From: CAKZNE01 sp040222435
GTDB lineage: Bacteria > Bacteroidota > Bacteroidia > Flavobacteriales > Schleiferiaceae
Direction: 5' to 3'
Length of the DNA stretch: 64,000 nucleotides
NCBI GenBank assembly: GCA_965212245.1
Contig: OZ243107.1
Coordinates: 2,480,001-2,544,000, forward strand
Shown here piece by piece: positions 44,915 to 54,513 of the stretch. The notes under the pieces are model-generated. The model was given only the letters and a program-made list of their open reading frames with translations, ran no database searches and was not told the DNA's origin. A program made the position numbers and the translations under genes. Positions within the stretch are counted from its first letter, which is position 1, and each line of letters starts with the position of its first letter.

Positions 44915-45976
44915 ATGAATGGTATGAAGGAAGTAAAGGCATATTTAGGAGATCAGGCTGAATACCTGTTACAACACAGTTGTAAGACCATTGATCAAAC
45001 AAGACTTACCCTACCGGGGTCGGATTATCTGGATCAGGTTTTTCTGAATAGCAATAGAAATCCGCAGGTACTCAATTCATTATCGAGATTGTATAATAGT
45101 GGTAACCTGGCAGGCACGGGCTACTTGTCAATTCTTCCGGTAGATCAGGGTATTGAACATTCCGCTGGGAGTGCTTTTGGCCCCAATCCGGACTACTTTG
45201 ACCCGGAGAATATTGTACAGCTTGGTTTGGAAGCAGGTTGTAACGGTGTAGCCTCTACCTTTGGTGTATTAGGGCTTAACGCCCGAAAGTATGCGCATAA
45301 AATTCCTTATATCGTAAAAATCAACCATAATGAGCTGCTAACCTATCCGAACAAACATGACCAGATTTTATTTGGAACGGTAAAGGATGCCTGGAATATG
45401 GGGGCTTGCGCCATTGGGGCTACCGTATACTTTGGGTCGGCAGAGTCAAACCGGCAGATTCGTGAAATCTCAGAAGCCTTTGCTTATGCCCATGAATTAG
45501 GGATGGCCACTATCTTGTGGTGTTATACCCGAAATGAAGCCTTCAAAACCAAGGACAAGGATTACCATACAGCCGCTGACCTCACAGGCCAGGCCAACCA
45601 TCTGGGAGTGACCATTCAGGCAGATATTATCAAACAAAAGCTGCCTGAAACAAATGGCGGTTTCAAGGCTATGGATTTTGGTAAGACTTCTAAAGAAATG
45701 TATGAGAAATATACTTCGGATCATCCAATCGATCTGTGCCGATACCAGGTAGCCAACTGCTACATGGGCAAGATAGGCCTGATCAACTCGGGAGGGGCAT
45801 CATCTGGTGATTCGGACTATGCTGAAGCTGTAAAAACGGCTATTATCAATAAACGAGCAGGAGGCATGGGATTGATTTCGGGAAGGAAAGCATTCCAAAG
45901 ACCCAGAAAGAAAGGTATTGAACTGCTTAATCTGATCCAGCAGGTTTACCTTGATAAAGAAATTACTATTGCTTAA
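44915..45976 (+). CDS. Class I fructose-bisphosphate aldolase, archaeal/DhnA type
   Basis: A 353-residue aldolase of the DhnA/FbaB class. Motifs: LSILPVDQGIEHSAGSAF, ASTFGVLGLNARKYA, IVKINHNELLTYPN, GACAIGATVYFGSAESNRQI and the C-terminal phosphate-binding GLINSGGASSGDSDYAEAV and GGMGLISGRKAFQRP. It splits fructose-1,6-bisphosphate through a Schiff base, without a metal, in contrast to zinc-dependent class II aldolase. Metal independence suits a metal-stress island (inference). It goes with the phosphofructokinase at 33359 and archaeal-type GAPDH at 29755 as a parallel glycolytic path. Confidence 0.92.
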   Translation: MNGMKEVKAYLGDQAEYLLQHSCKTIDQTRLTLPGSDYLDQVFLNSNRNPQVLNSLSRLYNSGNLAGTGYLSILPVDQGIEHSAGSAFGPNPDYFDPENIVQLGLEAGCNGVASTFGVLGLNARKYAHKIPYIVKINHNELLTYPNKHDQILFGTVKDAWNMGACAIGATVYFGSAESNRQIREISEAFAYAHELGMATILWCYTRNEAFKTKDKDYHTAADLTGQANHLGVTIQADIIKQKLPETNGGFKAMDFGKTSKEMYEKYTSDHPIDLCRYQVANCYMGKIGLINSGGASSGDSDYAEAVKTAIINKRAGGMGLISGRKAFQRPRKKGIELLNLIQQVYLDKEITIA

Positions 45977-46000
45977 ATATTTATAACTAACCCAGTAACT

Positions 46001-46953
46001 ATGATGAAAAAATTATTTACCACCACTATTTTGGCTTTATCAGTACTAATGTTTTCCTGCAATGATTCAGTCAAACCCAAAAATACAGCCAACGAAGTGC
46101 TGGACTTATTTGTCAGTTCAGTAAATGATAAAAATTTGGAGCCGTTGAATGCAGTTTTCTCTCCAAAAGCAAAAATATACGAACAGGGATCGGTTGATGA
46201 TTCCTGGGAGCACTACAGAGACGGTCATTTGGGAAAAGAAATTGAGGAGATGCAGGAGATGACATTCTCTGTTGAAGTTGCCGAATCTCTGGTCAACAAA
46301 GAGATGGCATTATTGCGAGGCAATTATTTGATTAAGGGCGAGGTGCAAGGCCAGCAGATTAATTCTGCCGGATTGATAACCCTTTCCATGCAGGTAGAGG
46401 AAGGTATGTGGAAGATCGTTCACCTTCAGTTCTCCAGAGGTTGTAACAAGCCTGCAAACGATCATGCTGCCCATGGTGCAGATAATGATGATAAGCCTAA
46501 ACCCAAGAGTCCAAAGACGGCAGCTATGGGAAATGCAGGAGATACACACATACACATTGATTATTCTTCCCCAAGTGTGCGGGGGAGAACAATCTGGGAG
46601 GCCTGGTAGAATATGACAAAGTATGGGCCACTGGCGCACACAGGGCAACAGCCATCAATTTTTCAGAAGATGTAGAGATTAATAACACCAAAGTTCCAGC
46701 AGGAAAATATGGTTTTTTCACTATTCCTGGTGAAAACGAATGGACGTTGATCATCAATAAAAACTGGGATCAGCACATGAGTGATGACTATGATCCATCC
46801 CTTGATGTAGTAAGAATAAAAGTGAACCCTGAGAAACTATCAGAAAACCAGGAAGCGCTTACCTATGCGGTGAATGAAACGGGCAATTCAACAGCAGAAG
46901 TAACTATGGTATGGGAAAAGCTGAAGGTTTCTTTTGAGGTGAAATCACTGTAA
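46001..46953 (+). pseudogene. NTF2-like/DUF2911 fusion lipoprotein, broken by a frameshift
   Basis: The gene encodes a lipoprotein (lipobox MFSCND, Cys20) with an NTF2-like domain (VLDLFVSSVNDKNLEPLNAV ... MWKIVHLQFSRG), a His/Asp linker and a DUF2911 domain. The frame ends at 46609 right after SPSVRGRTIWEAW. In the next frame DUF2911 continues as GGLVEYDKVWATGAHRATAI, AGKYGFFTIPGENEWTLI up to 46953. One extra G in the GGG at 46596-46598 would read IWGGLVEYDKVW and restore a ~316-residue protein. Homopolymer error or true mutation cannot be separated here. Function of DUF2911 is unknown. Confidence 0.8.
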
Positions 46954-46964
46954 AATCAGAATAG

Positions 46965-46995
46965 CAGGAATGGCATTGCATTAAAGCCATTCCTG
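46965..46995 (+). terminator. Hairpin between the DUF2911 gene and the membrane protein
   Basis: CAGGAATGGC (46965-46974) pairs perfectly with GCCATTCCTG (46986-46995), giving a 10-base stem with an 11-base loop. It is not followed by a strong T run, so it may be a weak terminator, an mRNA stabiliser or attenuator. The next ATG follows 10 bases later. Confidence 0.5.
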
Positions 46996-47005
46996 AACTT
47001 TAAAC

Positions 47006-47443
47006 ATGGAGGAGTCTAAGACAATTAAAGCTAAAAGTTTATTAACATGGATTGCGCTGATAGCTTTCGTTCTGAACTTTATCTGGGAAAACCTTCATGC
47101 CGGTTTATATAATGAGTACAATCTCTTTATGAAAAGCATCTACTTCCTCGGATGCACGATTGGAGATGTTGTACTCACATTCATCATATACGGCCTTGTT
47201 GCTGTTGTCCTCAAAGACAAGTACTGGATTAGAAATTTTAATTTTAAAATATTGCTAATCGTCCTCATAATGGCCAGCTTAGTTTCGTTAACAGCAGAGT
47301 GGGTGGCTGTAGAACTAGACTTTTGGAGCTACAATGAGCAAATGCCTGTTGTACCATTCTTAGATATAGGACTTTCACCATTCCTGGCTATTATAATCAA
47401 TCCAATACTGAGTTTTATTTTGGCATATAAAATTGTAAAATAA
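47006..47443 (+). CDS. Four-helix membrane protein, unknown function
   Basis: A 145-residue inner-membrane protein with four helices. It contains WENLHAGLYNEYN between the first and second helices and VELDFWSYNEQMPVVPFLDIGLSPF before the last; the conserved Trp/Glu/Tyr residues are probably functional. Similar small proteins are annotated as hypothetical or carotenoid-like in other genomes. It lies directly after the hairpin at 46965, and no strong link with the neighbours is evident. Confidence 0.65.
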   Translation: MEESKTIKAKSLLTWIALIAFVLNFIWENLHAGLYNEYNLFMKSIYFLGCTIGDVVLTFIIYGLVAVVLKDKYWIRNFNFKILLIVLIMASLVSLTAEWVAVELDFWSYNEQMPVVPFLDIGLSPFLAIIINPILSFILAYKIVK

Positions 47444-47629
47444 GGTAAGAAATAGAGGTGGCTCTGAAATGAATTGCCTGATACTTCGGTATGACTTAAT
47501 AACCACTTCTTCAAGCTACTCTCACAATAATGCAGTTTTATATGCTTTTTAAACGGGTTAGGGTATACTTTAAATAGCGTTTAGGGAAGACTTACTTTTC
47601 GGCAGTCTGATCTGTTCGCAACCATATTG

Positions 47630-47880
47630 ATCCTTCTTCACAAAAAGAAGCCCCGATCTCCGTTGGTATTTGCGATTTGAGCAGCAGTACGAATGTACAG
47701 GTCATCATATTAAATATTGCCCGTACCCGAACCTTCCAGGTATAGCCTCGAAAATCCGCCCTGCGCAGAGCTGCTCAATGAAGCACCTAAAGCTCCGATC
47801 AGGATAAACAGGAGCTTCAGGTGTTTATCAATATGTTGTATTGAATTAGTCAACGTGTATGAGCTTATCTTCAAAGAAAT
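47630..47880 (-). pseudogene. Decayed copy of the start of the T9SS gene at 49328
   Basis: On the minus strand the region reads KHLKLLFILIGALGAS, then SAQGGFSRLYLEG, a stop, and YIRTAAQIANTNGDRGFF, closely similar to the first ~60 residues of the gene at 49328-50857 (HLKLLFILTGALGVS, AQGGFSKLYIEG, YILTAAQIANTNGDRG). It has in-frame stops and no start, so it is not coding. The stretch that follows on the plus strand (47852-47880) also resembles the 3' end of the metalloprotease gene (CTTATCTTCAAAGA), as in the true locus at 50877-50905. A duplicated and degraded junction copy. Confidence 0.8.
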
Positions 47881-47904
47881 CTGCCGCAGATAAAGGTTTC
47901 TTGT

Positions 47905-49233
47905 TTAGGGTTGTACCATTAATTTTTGGCTGTGTACTACCTGTTCTTTTTGTAGCACCTGCACCAAATACAAGCCTTTTGGGAGATCGTTTAAGGGGAC
48001 CGCTTGTTGATTTTGTACCTCTGGCTGGTACAATACCTCATGCCCGTTCGCATCATATACTTTTACAGTGGCTGTAGTACCGGATACACCTTGTACCTTA
48101 AAATAGGTACGGGCGGGATTGGGAAAGAGCTTTGGCTTTGAGACTTCCATATTGGATGAGCTTAAACCACAGGGGTTAGGGATTACACCATAGTAATTCA
48201 AGGTAATAGCGGGAGACGAAAATTGAGGAATACTGTCCGAAGGATACCATACACTATCCTCAGAGTGATAAATCATATAGGATGCTGAGGGTTGTTGTAT
48301 AGAGGTATCGTTATAGATGTCTATGACATTAGACCCTAAATTAGAGTAAAAGTAAAAAACAAACCAATAATATTTCAGCCCATTATGACCGTGATAATTG
48401 TGTAGCGGCATCAATAGGCCGGGCAATATATCTGTAAATTTTTCCGTAGAAGAACAAAAATTTGAGGTACTTAACGTAACTGGTTGACTGGTAATACTGG
48501 GAGACGTAAACCCATTTTGAAGTGAAAATCCGGTTGAATCAAAAATAGCAACCGTCATGTCGCCCCCTGGGGTTGTAAGTGGGGACACACCTATCTCAAA
48601 GGAGGCATCCATTGTAAAAGTGCAGTAATCAAAAGGAAGTAATAAAGCAATGGCTCCACCATCATTACCTATATCATTGGTTCCAAAAGAATGAGCATCT
48701 GTGCCAAAGTCGGTTGAAACCGCAGTACCACGGGCTTTGTGTTTTTTGAACGTTATTGTATCTATGGAGAGTAAATTACCCTGACTGCTTTCAAGGCTTA
48801 TTATAAATTCATATTGATTGTAGTCGTAAGAATTGCTGATATCCCAAAACGGTTGATCCAAAATCAGGCTATCGGTTTTAAAGTATGAATACCCCAAAGT
48901 ATCCATAGGAAAAATGGAGTCTACAAATGGTGAGAACATTATGGTGTAAAGCCCACGCCAAATATCATACACCTCAACTTTTAAGCGTACATTGAAAATA
49001 GTTGAATCGGTTTGATTGGTAACGTTTGCCTGTATGCTGAGGTAACCTCCATCGTGTCCATCACAAAATGGATAATCTGCCCGTGAAAGCTTTATTTGAT
49101 CAGAATTATTATTGTACAGTAAATCCACCGGGGGTTTTCCCTTATGCCATACCAATTCTAAATTTTGAGCGACTACAAATGAGCTTAAAATGAACAGTAC
49201 AAGGGTCAGTAATTTTGAGATCATAAGTAGCAT
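47905..49233 (-). CDS. Secreted protein with T9SS sorting domain
   Basis: A 442-residue protein with a signal peptide (LLTLVLFILSSFVVAQ) and a C-terminal type 9 secretion sorting domain (SKPKLFPNPARTYFKVQGV ... LNDLPKGLYLVQVLQKEQVVHSQKLMV). The middle is beta-rich and I recognise no enzyme; segments such as NVTNQTDSTIFNVRLKVEVYD suggest a surface or adhesion domain, and TFTMDASFEIGVSPLTTPGG a second sandwich. It would be exported over the outer membrane and anchored on the surface. It is the first of three T9SS genes on the minus strand. Confidence 0.75.
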   Translation of the reverse strand: MLLMISKLLTLVLFILSSFVVAQNLELVWHKGKPPVDLLYNNNSDQIKLSRADYPFCDGHDGGYLSIQANVTNQTDSTIFNVRLKVEVYDIWRGLYTIMFSPFVDSIFPMDTLGYSYFKTDSLILDQPFWDISNSYDYNQYEFIISLESSQGNLLSIDTITFKKHKARGTAVSTDFGTDAHSFGTNDIGNDGGAIALLLPFDYCTFTMDASFEIGVSPLTTPGGDMTVAIFDSTGFSLQNGFTSPSITSQPVTLSTSNFCSSTEKFTDILPGLLMPLHNYHGHNGLKYYWFVFYFYSNLGSNVIDIYNDTSIQQPSASYMIYHSEDSVWYPSDSIPQFSSPAITLNYYGVIPNPCGLSSSNMEVSKPKLFPNPARTYFKVQGVSGTTATVKVYDANGHEVLYQPEVQNQQAVPLNDLPKGLYLVQVLQKEQVVHSQKLMVQP

Positions 49234-49327
49234 TTAAAAAATTAAGAATCACCTATGACAATAGTAGAGTGTATTGTCATATAGAATATTACGTCAAAAC
49301 AGTATCCTAAAGGACCAGATATAACGT

Positions 49328-50857
49328 TTATTCAATCAATAAGCGTTCTTCTCCCAAAGTTTGTCCCTCACGGCTGAATTGTACCAGATATAAGCCTTTG
49401 GTCAGATCATTGATCAAAACCTGATCATTGGCATGGGTATTCATACACTGCTTCACTATTTGGCCTTGCGTATTGTAAATACTGAGGTCCACAGGTTCAG
49501 AAGTGGGCAACAAGGAAAGGGTAATATGAGACTGGGCGGGATTGGGATAGACCGTTATTCCTGCAAGCTCGATGGGTTCTTCCGTTGAAATGTATTGACA
49601 CCCCTGCACCACGCAGCCCGTACTATCAGTACGCAAGATCCAGACGTGGCTGCCGGGCTGACCTGTTAGTGGGCTACTGGTATTACTTAAAAAATGTCCT
49701 CCGGCAACTAAACCACCATCGGGGGTAGCAGCTATATCAAATAGACGGTTCCAGTCATTGTGAAGGGTTCCTGCTATGTATTCACGAAACCAAAGGCTAT
49801 CACCATTGAAATCTACTTTGAAGATATAAGAACGAAACAGCGCATCACGTTGTGTATAATCTATGTCCAAGTCCAAATAATAACCACTGGCTACAATACC
49901 ACCCTTTTGAATTTCGGCATTGCTTACATAGGTAGAAACGCGCAAAGGGCCGAATACCTTATCCCACAGGATAGTACCCGATGAATCTATCTTTAGCACT
50001 CTTATTTTTGCTCTAGCTCCTATTTCTCCGATGACATTGGCCACGTTAATGCCCAAGGTGGCCACAACGAAATAATTGGAATCCGGGGCTTCTAATACAG
50101 TAGCTATTCCCTCATCCAACGTAGTGTCCCCATAGGTTTGTTCAAAGAATTTGTTTCCAAGGCTGTCTAAAGCCATAACTAAAACATCTGATACGTTATC
50201 TCCCGATATTGCCTGCCGATAGCCTCCCATCCAGATATTACCTTGATGGTCTTCCATAATATTATGAGCCTGCTGCTCCACGGTTTTCCCGTTCACCGAA
50301 GGGGTATGAAAACGCTTAATCCATTTGAGGTTCAACTGCGCATCAAAACGGGCGGCTAAAAAGCCTTTTCTGCGCTCTTGTCTTACTGTATCTATCCAGT
50401 ATACCGTTCCCGCTACCAACAAGTCGTTGTTCGCAGCTTCCGCAATACTCAGCGCAGAAGTCCATTCACCGGAAAACTGAAAAAAAGCAGTATCCTTAAC
50501 TTTGAGATTGGTATCCAATTTCAATAACATGGCCTCTGGTGTCCTGCGTCCTGCTAAAACATAACCATCGTCCGTTTTAATGAAGCAATTCTGAAAACCA
50601 CTATAAATTGTCCGGTTATCATCAAAAAAGGCAGTGGTATCTATGATGACCCCCGCATTATTCATTTTCATAAAAAGAAGACCCCGATCTCCGTTCGTAT
50701 TAGCGATCTGAGCAGCGGTAAGAATGTACGGGTGATCGTACAGAATGGAGTTCGTACCTAAACCTTCTATATACAGTTTGGAAAACCCGCCCTGCGCACA
50801 GCTACTCCATGAAACACCCAAAGCTCCTGTTAGGATAAACAGAAGCTTTAAGTGCAT
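49328..50857 (-). CDS. T9SS-exported beta-propeller-like surface protein
   Basis: A 509-residue protein. The Met at 50857 gives the signal peptide HLKLLFILTGALGVSWSSCAQ; the longer frame to 50926 would put 23 residues ahead of it. Several repeats alternate strands with D/G-rich turns (e.g. FIKTDDGYVLAGRRTPEAM, LLVAGTVYWIDT, WMGGYRQAISGDNVSDVLV), like bacterial beta-propeller proteins. The C-terminus is a T9SS sorting domain (ITVYPNPAQSHITLSLLP ... LTKGLYLVQFSREGQTLGEERLL). The gene has a decayed partial copy at 47630-47880. Confidence 0.78.
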   Translation of the reverse strand: MHLKLLFILTGALGVSWSSCAQGGFSKLYIEGLGTNSILYDHPYILTAAQIANTNGDRGLLFMKMNNAGVIIDTTAFFDDNRTIYSGFQNCFIKTDDGYVLAGRRTPEAMLLKLDTNLKVKDTAFFQFSGEWTSALSIAEAANNDLLVAGTVYWIDTVRQERRKGFLAARFDAQLNLKWIKRFHTPSVNGKTVEQQAHNIMEDHQGNIWMGGYRQAISGDNVSDVLVMALDSLGNKFFEQTYGDTTLDEGIATVLEAPDSNYFVVATLGINVANVIGEIGARAKIRVLKIDSSGTILWDKVFGPLRVSTYVSNAEIQKGGIVASGYYLDLDIDYTQRDALFRSYIFKVDFNGDSLWFREYIAGTLHNDWNRLFDIAATPDGGLVAGGHFLSNTSSPLTGQPGSHVWILRTDSTGCVVQGCQYISTEEPIELAGITVYPNPAQSHITLSLLPTSEPVDLSIYNTQGQIVKQCMNTHANDQVLINDLTKGLYLVQFSREGQTLGEERLLIE

Positions 50858-50876
50858 CTTAATATATCTGATTATA

Positions 50877-53800
50877 TCAGTCAAAGAGTACGAGTTTATC
50901 TTCAAAGATACGTTTTGTATCGGCATCTACCGCTACTATGTACACCCCGGCTGGCAGGTTATTTAGGTGGATCAGGGTATTCTGGCCTTTAACAGCGAGG
51001 GTTTTGACCGCTTTACCGTTCAGGTTGTAGAGGGTAAGTACCAGGTTTTCGGCCAGGGGTAATTCACCCAGCTCAAGCTTAAAGGTGCTTTGGGCAGGGT
51101 TGGGGTAAATCCTGGTTATGGGGCGTTCCGCTTGTGGGTACTGGTGTTCGCTGCTGCGTTTGCCCTGATCGCTGCCGGGCAGGTATAAAGGCTCGTGGTA
51201 ACTCACACTTTGTTCCCGCAGGGTCAATGCGGCTCTGGCCCAGGCTCCGGCTGCATGGTTTACGCCACTCATGCCTTGCAGGCCGGTCAGTACCGTTTCA
51301 TCCACATCGCACCATTGCAGTCCGTTTTCGGCCATGTCCATCTGTATATCAAAATAATCCACTACCTGATTGTGCCGGGCGGTTTCATCATCGTTCATGC
51401 TTACCACATTGGGGATGTTGTCCAGCACGTTTTGCGCGGTACCGATATTTCCCAAGTCCAGTTCCATCTGCACGCGCATATACTGAAAACCGGCAAAGGG
51501 CAGGGCATCAAAAATGCTGCGCACTTTGGTTAATGCCTCTTCGCTGTAAGCCGGGTCGCCAGTATAAATATCCAACAAGCGGTGAGCTGCGCTGAACTGC
51601 TTCTGGCGGTAGGCACTTAATGTACCTTCCATTACTTCTTTGGTGCCAAACTGGTCCTGCCCGGCCATAATATCATCCACCATATACTGGGGCATAGCGG
51701 GATGATCGGTGGCCAGCTGATCCATCAGGGCGGCATCTTTGGCCGATTGGGGGTGGGCCACCAGCACGTTGCGCAGCATCATATCGTCAAAACCGTCCAG
51801 GGCAATCAGGTCAGAGAGTACGGAACGGCTCAGGTAGGGCGCTTCGTTCATCATATCCAGGTACAGCTCATAGTACTCATGCTGGGGCGTAAAATAGATC
51901 TCGGCCTGCAACTGCCAGGTATTGCCGCCATCAATCAGGTTACCCAATAAGCCCTGTAACGAATCACTCTTGCTGCTGTAGTCTGCAAAATCAATTTCGG
52001 CTGCGTTAAAGGGATAGTCGATCTCAGCCAGGGTATCCCCCTCGGGGCGTATGAGCAGTTGGGTGGGGCAGGAATTGGTATTGTAATCTAAGTTAGGATT
52101 ATCGAAGTTCAGTACGCCCTGGTTGGGAGTAGCTTCTACCCGGGTATTGGAGGTTTTATCATGATGATGGTAATTGATGTTGGGGGTAAACTCATTGTAA
52201 AAATCCCATTGATGATTGGTTGTATCACTGGAAAACAGGTTACCCGCCATGTCATCCTGTAAAGGATTTGTAGATACTTGATTTCCCTGATTTGCCCTAA
52301 CTCCATCCAGACTGCTATTAAGCGTACCCCGCACGTAAATATCGGTTTTAGGGTGGGTAAATTCATTGCATTTACACTGTAAGCCTACGTTACCGGAGCC
52401 ATCCCGGTTTTGGCCCAGGGCTTCAATGCCCAATACGGAACTAAAACGGTTTTTGTAAAGAATGTCGCTGAAATCGCCATTGTCATTTACTACCAGGGCA
52501 ATGTGCGTGGCGGCAGGAGCGGTGGAAAAATTCCGGTAAGGGCTGATCGTATTGATGAATAAATTTTCTTCGGCACTAAACGTACCAGCCTGATTCAAAT
52601 ACAGACCGTAAGGTACATCAATACCATTGGAGGTAGTGCCGGGCACATCTTTAGGCAGGTAAAAATCGTTTTTGTACACTTTGTTTAAACGTGAACCCGC
52701 CAGGTAAACACTGTAGCGGTTGGCACGGAAGACACTGTGAGCAATGGTACTTCCTTTAAGGGTGGGTTTAGTGGACAGGGCATGTATACCGTACTTGAAA
52801 TGTTGCACCGAAGAATGGGAAATATGGGCACTGGCATCCAGCATAAAGATGCCGTCTTGAGGGTAGAGCGGGTTTTGCAGGTTTGCGATGGATTTCTGAT
52901 CCAAATCACAGTGGTCAAAAGTAACGCCATGTACACCCCACAACGATACGGAGGCTCCCCGGTACGTACCGCTCCCGATGGTTAAATTCTCATCTTTCAG
53001 GAAATCAGAATGTCGAAAACTGGCTTTATACCCCACCCAATCGGCCAGCCAGTGCCCGATTTGGGCAGAGCGATCGTATTTCACCAGAGCCACATCCCGA
53101 AGATTGTTGTAAAACAGAGAACTGTCTACTTCAATAATCCCTCCGGATGGGTTTACGGCACAACTGTAAATACCTCCGTTCATTATAGCATCGGTAGCCT
53201 TGGATAATTTAGAGCGGTGCATCCGTAACGTGCTTTGATATTGGCTGGTCTGAGGCTGGGTATTATCTCCTAAGAGGCGAATGCCGCCCCAATACCCATT
53301 ACCGGATGAGATGGAAGAACAGTTAATGACCAGTTCCGCATTGGGTTCTACTTCAATAATGGCGTCTTTGCCCATAATCACCACTGCACCGTCCAGAGTG
53401 AGCACAGCACCGGATTGTATACGGATGTTCTGATACACAAAGCGTTGATCGGTCCAGGTTTCATTGGCGGTAATAGTTCTGAAGGTGGCAGGGGCACTAG
53501 TAGGCAAATTCGTTTGTAGAACTTCGGGCACCACACGAAACAGATGCCTGCGCATACGAGCGACTTGGCGGGGCGACCACCAGTTTTGCTGGCCGTATCC
53601 CATAAAATTATCTGGACATACATTTCCGGGGTAGGGCGTAGTGGGCGGGCATACGCAATTGACGGGTGCTGGTGCGCAGACGGCCGCTGATTTGGCAAAA
53701 ATATCAAGGGGTGTATCGTCAATACCATCTCCGTCCCCAAATGAATTGGTGTGAAACGTGTGGCTTAAACTCAGGCAATGCCCTATTTCATGAGCCAGCA

Positions 53801-54401
53801 GTGCGATACCCCAGGCGGTGGTGTGTTCCCACATGGTTACGTATTTTGAACCTTGAGCGATACCCCAGGGCACCGTTTTAGGTGTCTTATGGTTGTACGA
53901 CTCGGAAGAGTAGTTGACAATAAAATGACTGTTTCGTACCTCTTCCGGCAGGCTGCTTTTCACGAGATCATAGTCTACTACATTGTTTCCGGCTGAATCA
54001 GCTGTACGGTAAAAGAAACGCGACAACACAAAGCGAATGCGGGTATCGGTAACTGTTGAAGTAGGATTGGGGTTAGCCACAGCTGGAGCCGGGATATTGC
54101 TAAAACAATTACCGTTCATAAAGGAAATGGCATTGGAAAAATCGGTAGAGTCCTGTATAAAGTTATCCGTAAAAGGTGAATCCCCGTTTTGGTCCCGCGC
54201 GATCATTACAGCAATTCGAACTGTAAGTATGCTGTCACTGGCAGCAGGGATATAGTTGTCCACATCAGAAGTACAGCTTGCCGATTCGGAGGGGTAGTCG
54301 TAATGAGTCTCAGTAGTATCTGTCCAGCCGCAGTTGTCTTGGGCATAGGCGCTAAAAGCGCATAAGAACAATAGTGCGCAAAGAAGTAGTTGTTTGTTCA
54401 T
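50877..54401 (-). CDS. T9SS-exported M43-type metalloprotease with beta-helix region
   Basis: An 1174-residue exported zinc protease (start Met at 54401, signal peptide LLLCALLFLCAFSAYAQ). The catalytic zinc site is LLAHEIGHCLSLSHTF (HExxHxxGxxH), with a Met-turn CPDNFMGYGQ about 50 residues later: the pappalysin/M43 pattern. Residues ~310-720 hold right-handed beta-helix-like repeats (pectate-lyase-fold-like) with runs such as SSVQHFKYGIHAL and GSTIAHSVFRAN. A helical part follows, then a sorting domain (RIYPNPAQSTFKLELGEL ... LNNLPAGVYIVAVDADTKRIFEDKLVLF). It lies 20 bases from the next minus-strand gene. Confidence 0.88.
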   Translation of the reverse strand: MNKQLLLCALLFLCAFSAYAQDNCGWTDTTETHYDYPSESASCTSDVDNYIPAASDSILTVRIAVMIARDQNGDSPFTDNFIQDSTDFSNAISFMNGNCFSNIPAPAVANPNPTSTVTDTRIRFVLSRFFYRTADSAGNNVVDYDLVKSSLPEEVRNSHFIVNYSSESYNHKTPKTVPWGIAQGSKYVTMWEHTTAWGIALLAHEIGHCLSLSHTFHTNSFGDGDGIDDTPLDIFAKSAAVCAPAPVNCVCPPTTPYPGNVCPDNFMGYGQQNWWSPRQVARMRRHLFRVVPEVLQTNLPTSAPATFRTITANETWTDQRFVYQNIRIQSGAVLTLDGAVVIMGKDAIIEVEPNAELVINCSSISSGNGYWGGIRLLGDNTQPQTSQYQSTLRMHRSKLSKATDAIMNGGIYSCAVNPSGGIIEVDSSLFYNNLRDVALVKYDRSAQIGHWLADWVGYKASFRHSDFLKDENLTIGSGTYRGASVSLWGVHGVTFDHCDLDQKSIANLQNPLYPQDGIFMLDASAHISHSSVQHFKYGIHALSTKPTLKGSTIAHSVFRANRYSVYLAGSRLNKVYKNDFYLPKDVPGTTSNGIDVPYGLYLNQAGTFSAEENLFINTISPYRNFSTAPAATHIALVVNDNGDFSDILYKNRFSSVLGIEALGQNRDGSGNVGLQCKCNEFTHPKTDIYVRGTLNSSLDGVRANQGNQVSTNPLQDDMAGNLFSSDTTNHQWDFYNEFTPNINYHHHDKTSNTRVEATPNQGVLNFDNPNLDYNTNSCPTQLLIRPEGDTLAEIDYPFNAAEIDFADYSSKSDSLQGLLGNLIDGGNTWQLQAEIYFTPQHEYYELYLDMMNEAPYLSRSVLSDLIALDGFDDMMLRNVLVAHPQSAKDAALMDQLATDHPAMPQYMVDDIMAGQDQFGTKEVMEGTLSAYRQKQFSAAHRLLDIYTGDPAYSEEALTKVRSIFDALPFAGFQYMRVQMELDLGNIGTAQNVLDNIPNVVSMNDDETARHNQVVDYFDIQMDMAENGLQWCDVDETVLTGLQGMSGVNHAAGAWARAALTLREQSVSYHEPLYLPGSDQGKRSSEHQYPQAERPITRIYPNPAQSTFKLELGELPLAENLVLTLYNLNGKAVKTLAVKGQNTLIHLNNLPAGVYIVAVDADTKRIFEDKLVLFD

Positions 54402-54478
54402 GAGAGAGATTTTTAGCCCTTGAAAGTACAACTCCCATAAGCGTAACTAGTATACCTGCATAGCGAACAGAGGGTTTA

Positions 54479-54513
54479 TTTAGTGAAACGCCCTGGATTT
54501 TTAGTGAAACGTC
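54479..54513 (-). promoter_or_regulatory. Direct repeat CGTTTCACTAAA, candidate LytTR-type site
   Basis: On the minus strand, CGTTTCACTAAA occurs twice, 21 bases apart (two helical turns), with an intervening GGATTTTT-like A/T stretch. Paired direct repeats with this spacing are typical for LytTR/AlgR-type regulators. They lie about 80 bases upstream of the metalloprotease start codon and may activate it. No LytTR gene is in the window. Confidence 0.4.

Noticed and set aside
51134..51595. Plus-strand frame opposite the metalloprotease
   Set aside because: Cys/Arg/His-rich antisense shadow of a strong minus-strand gene.
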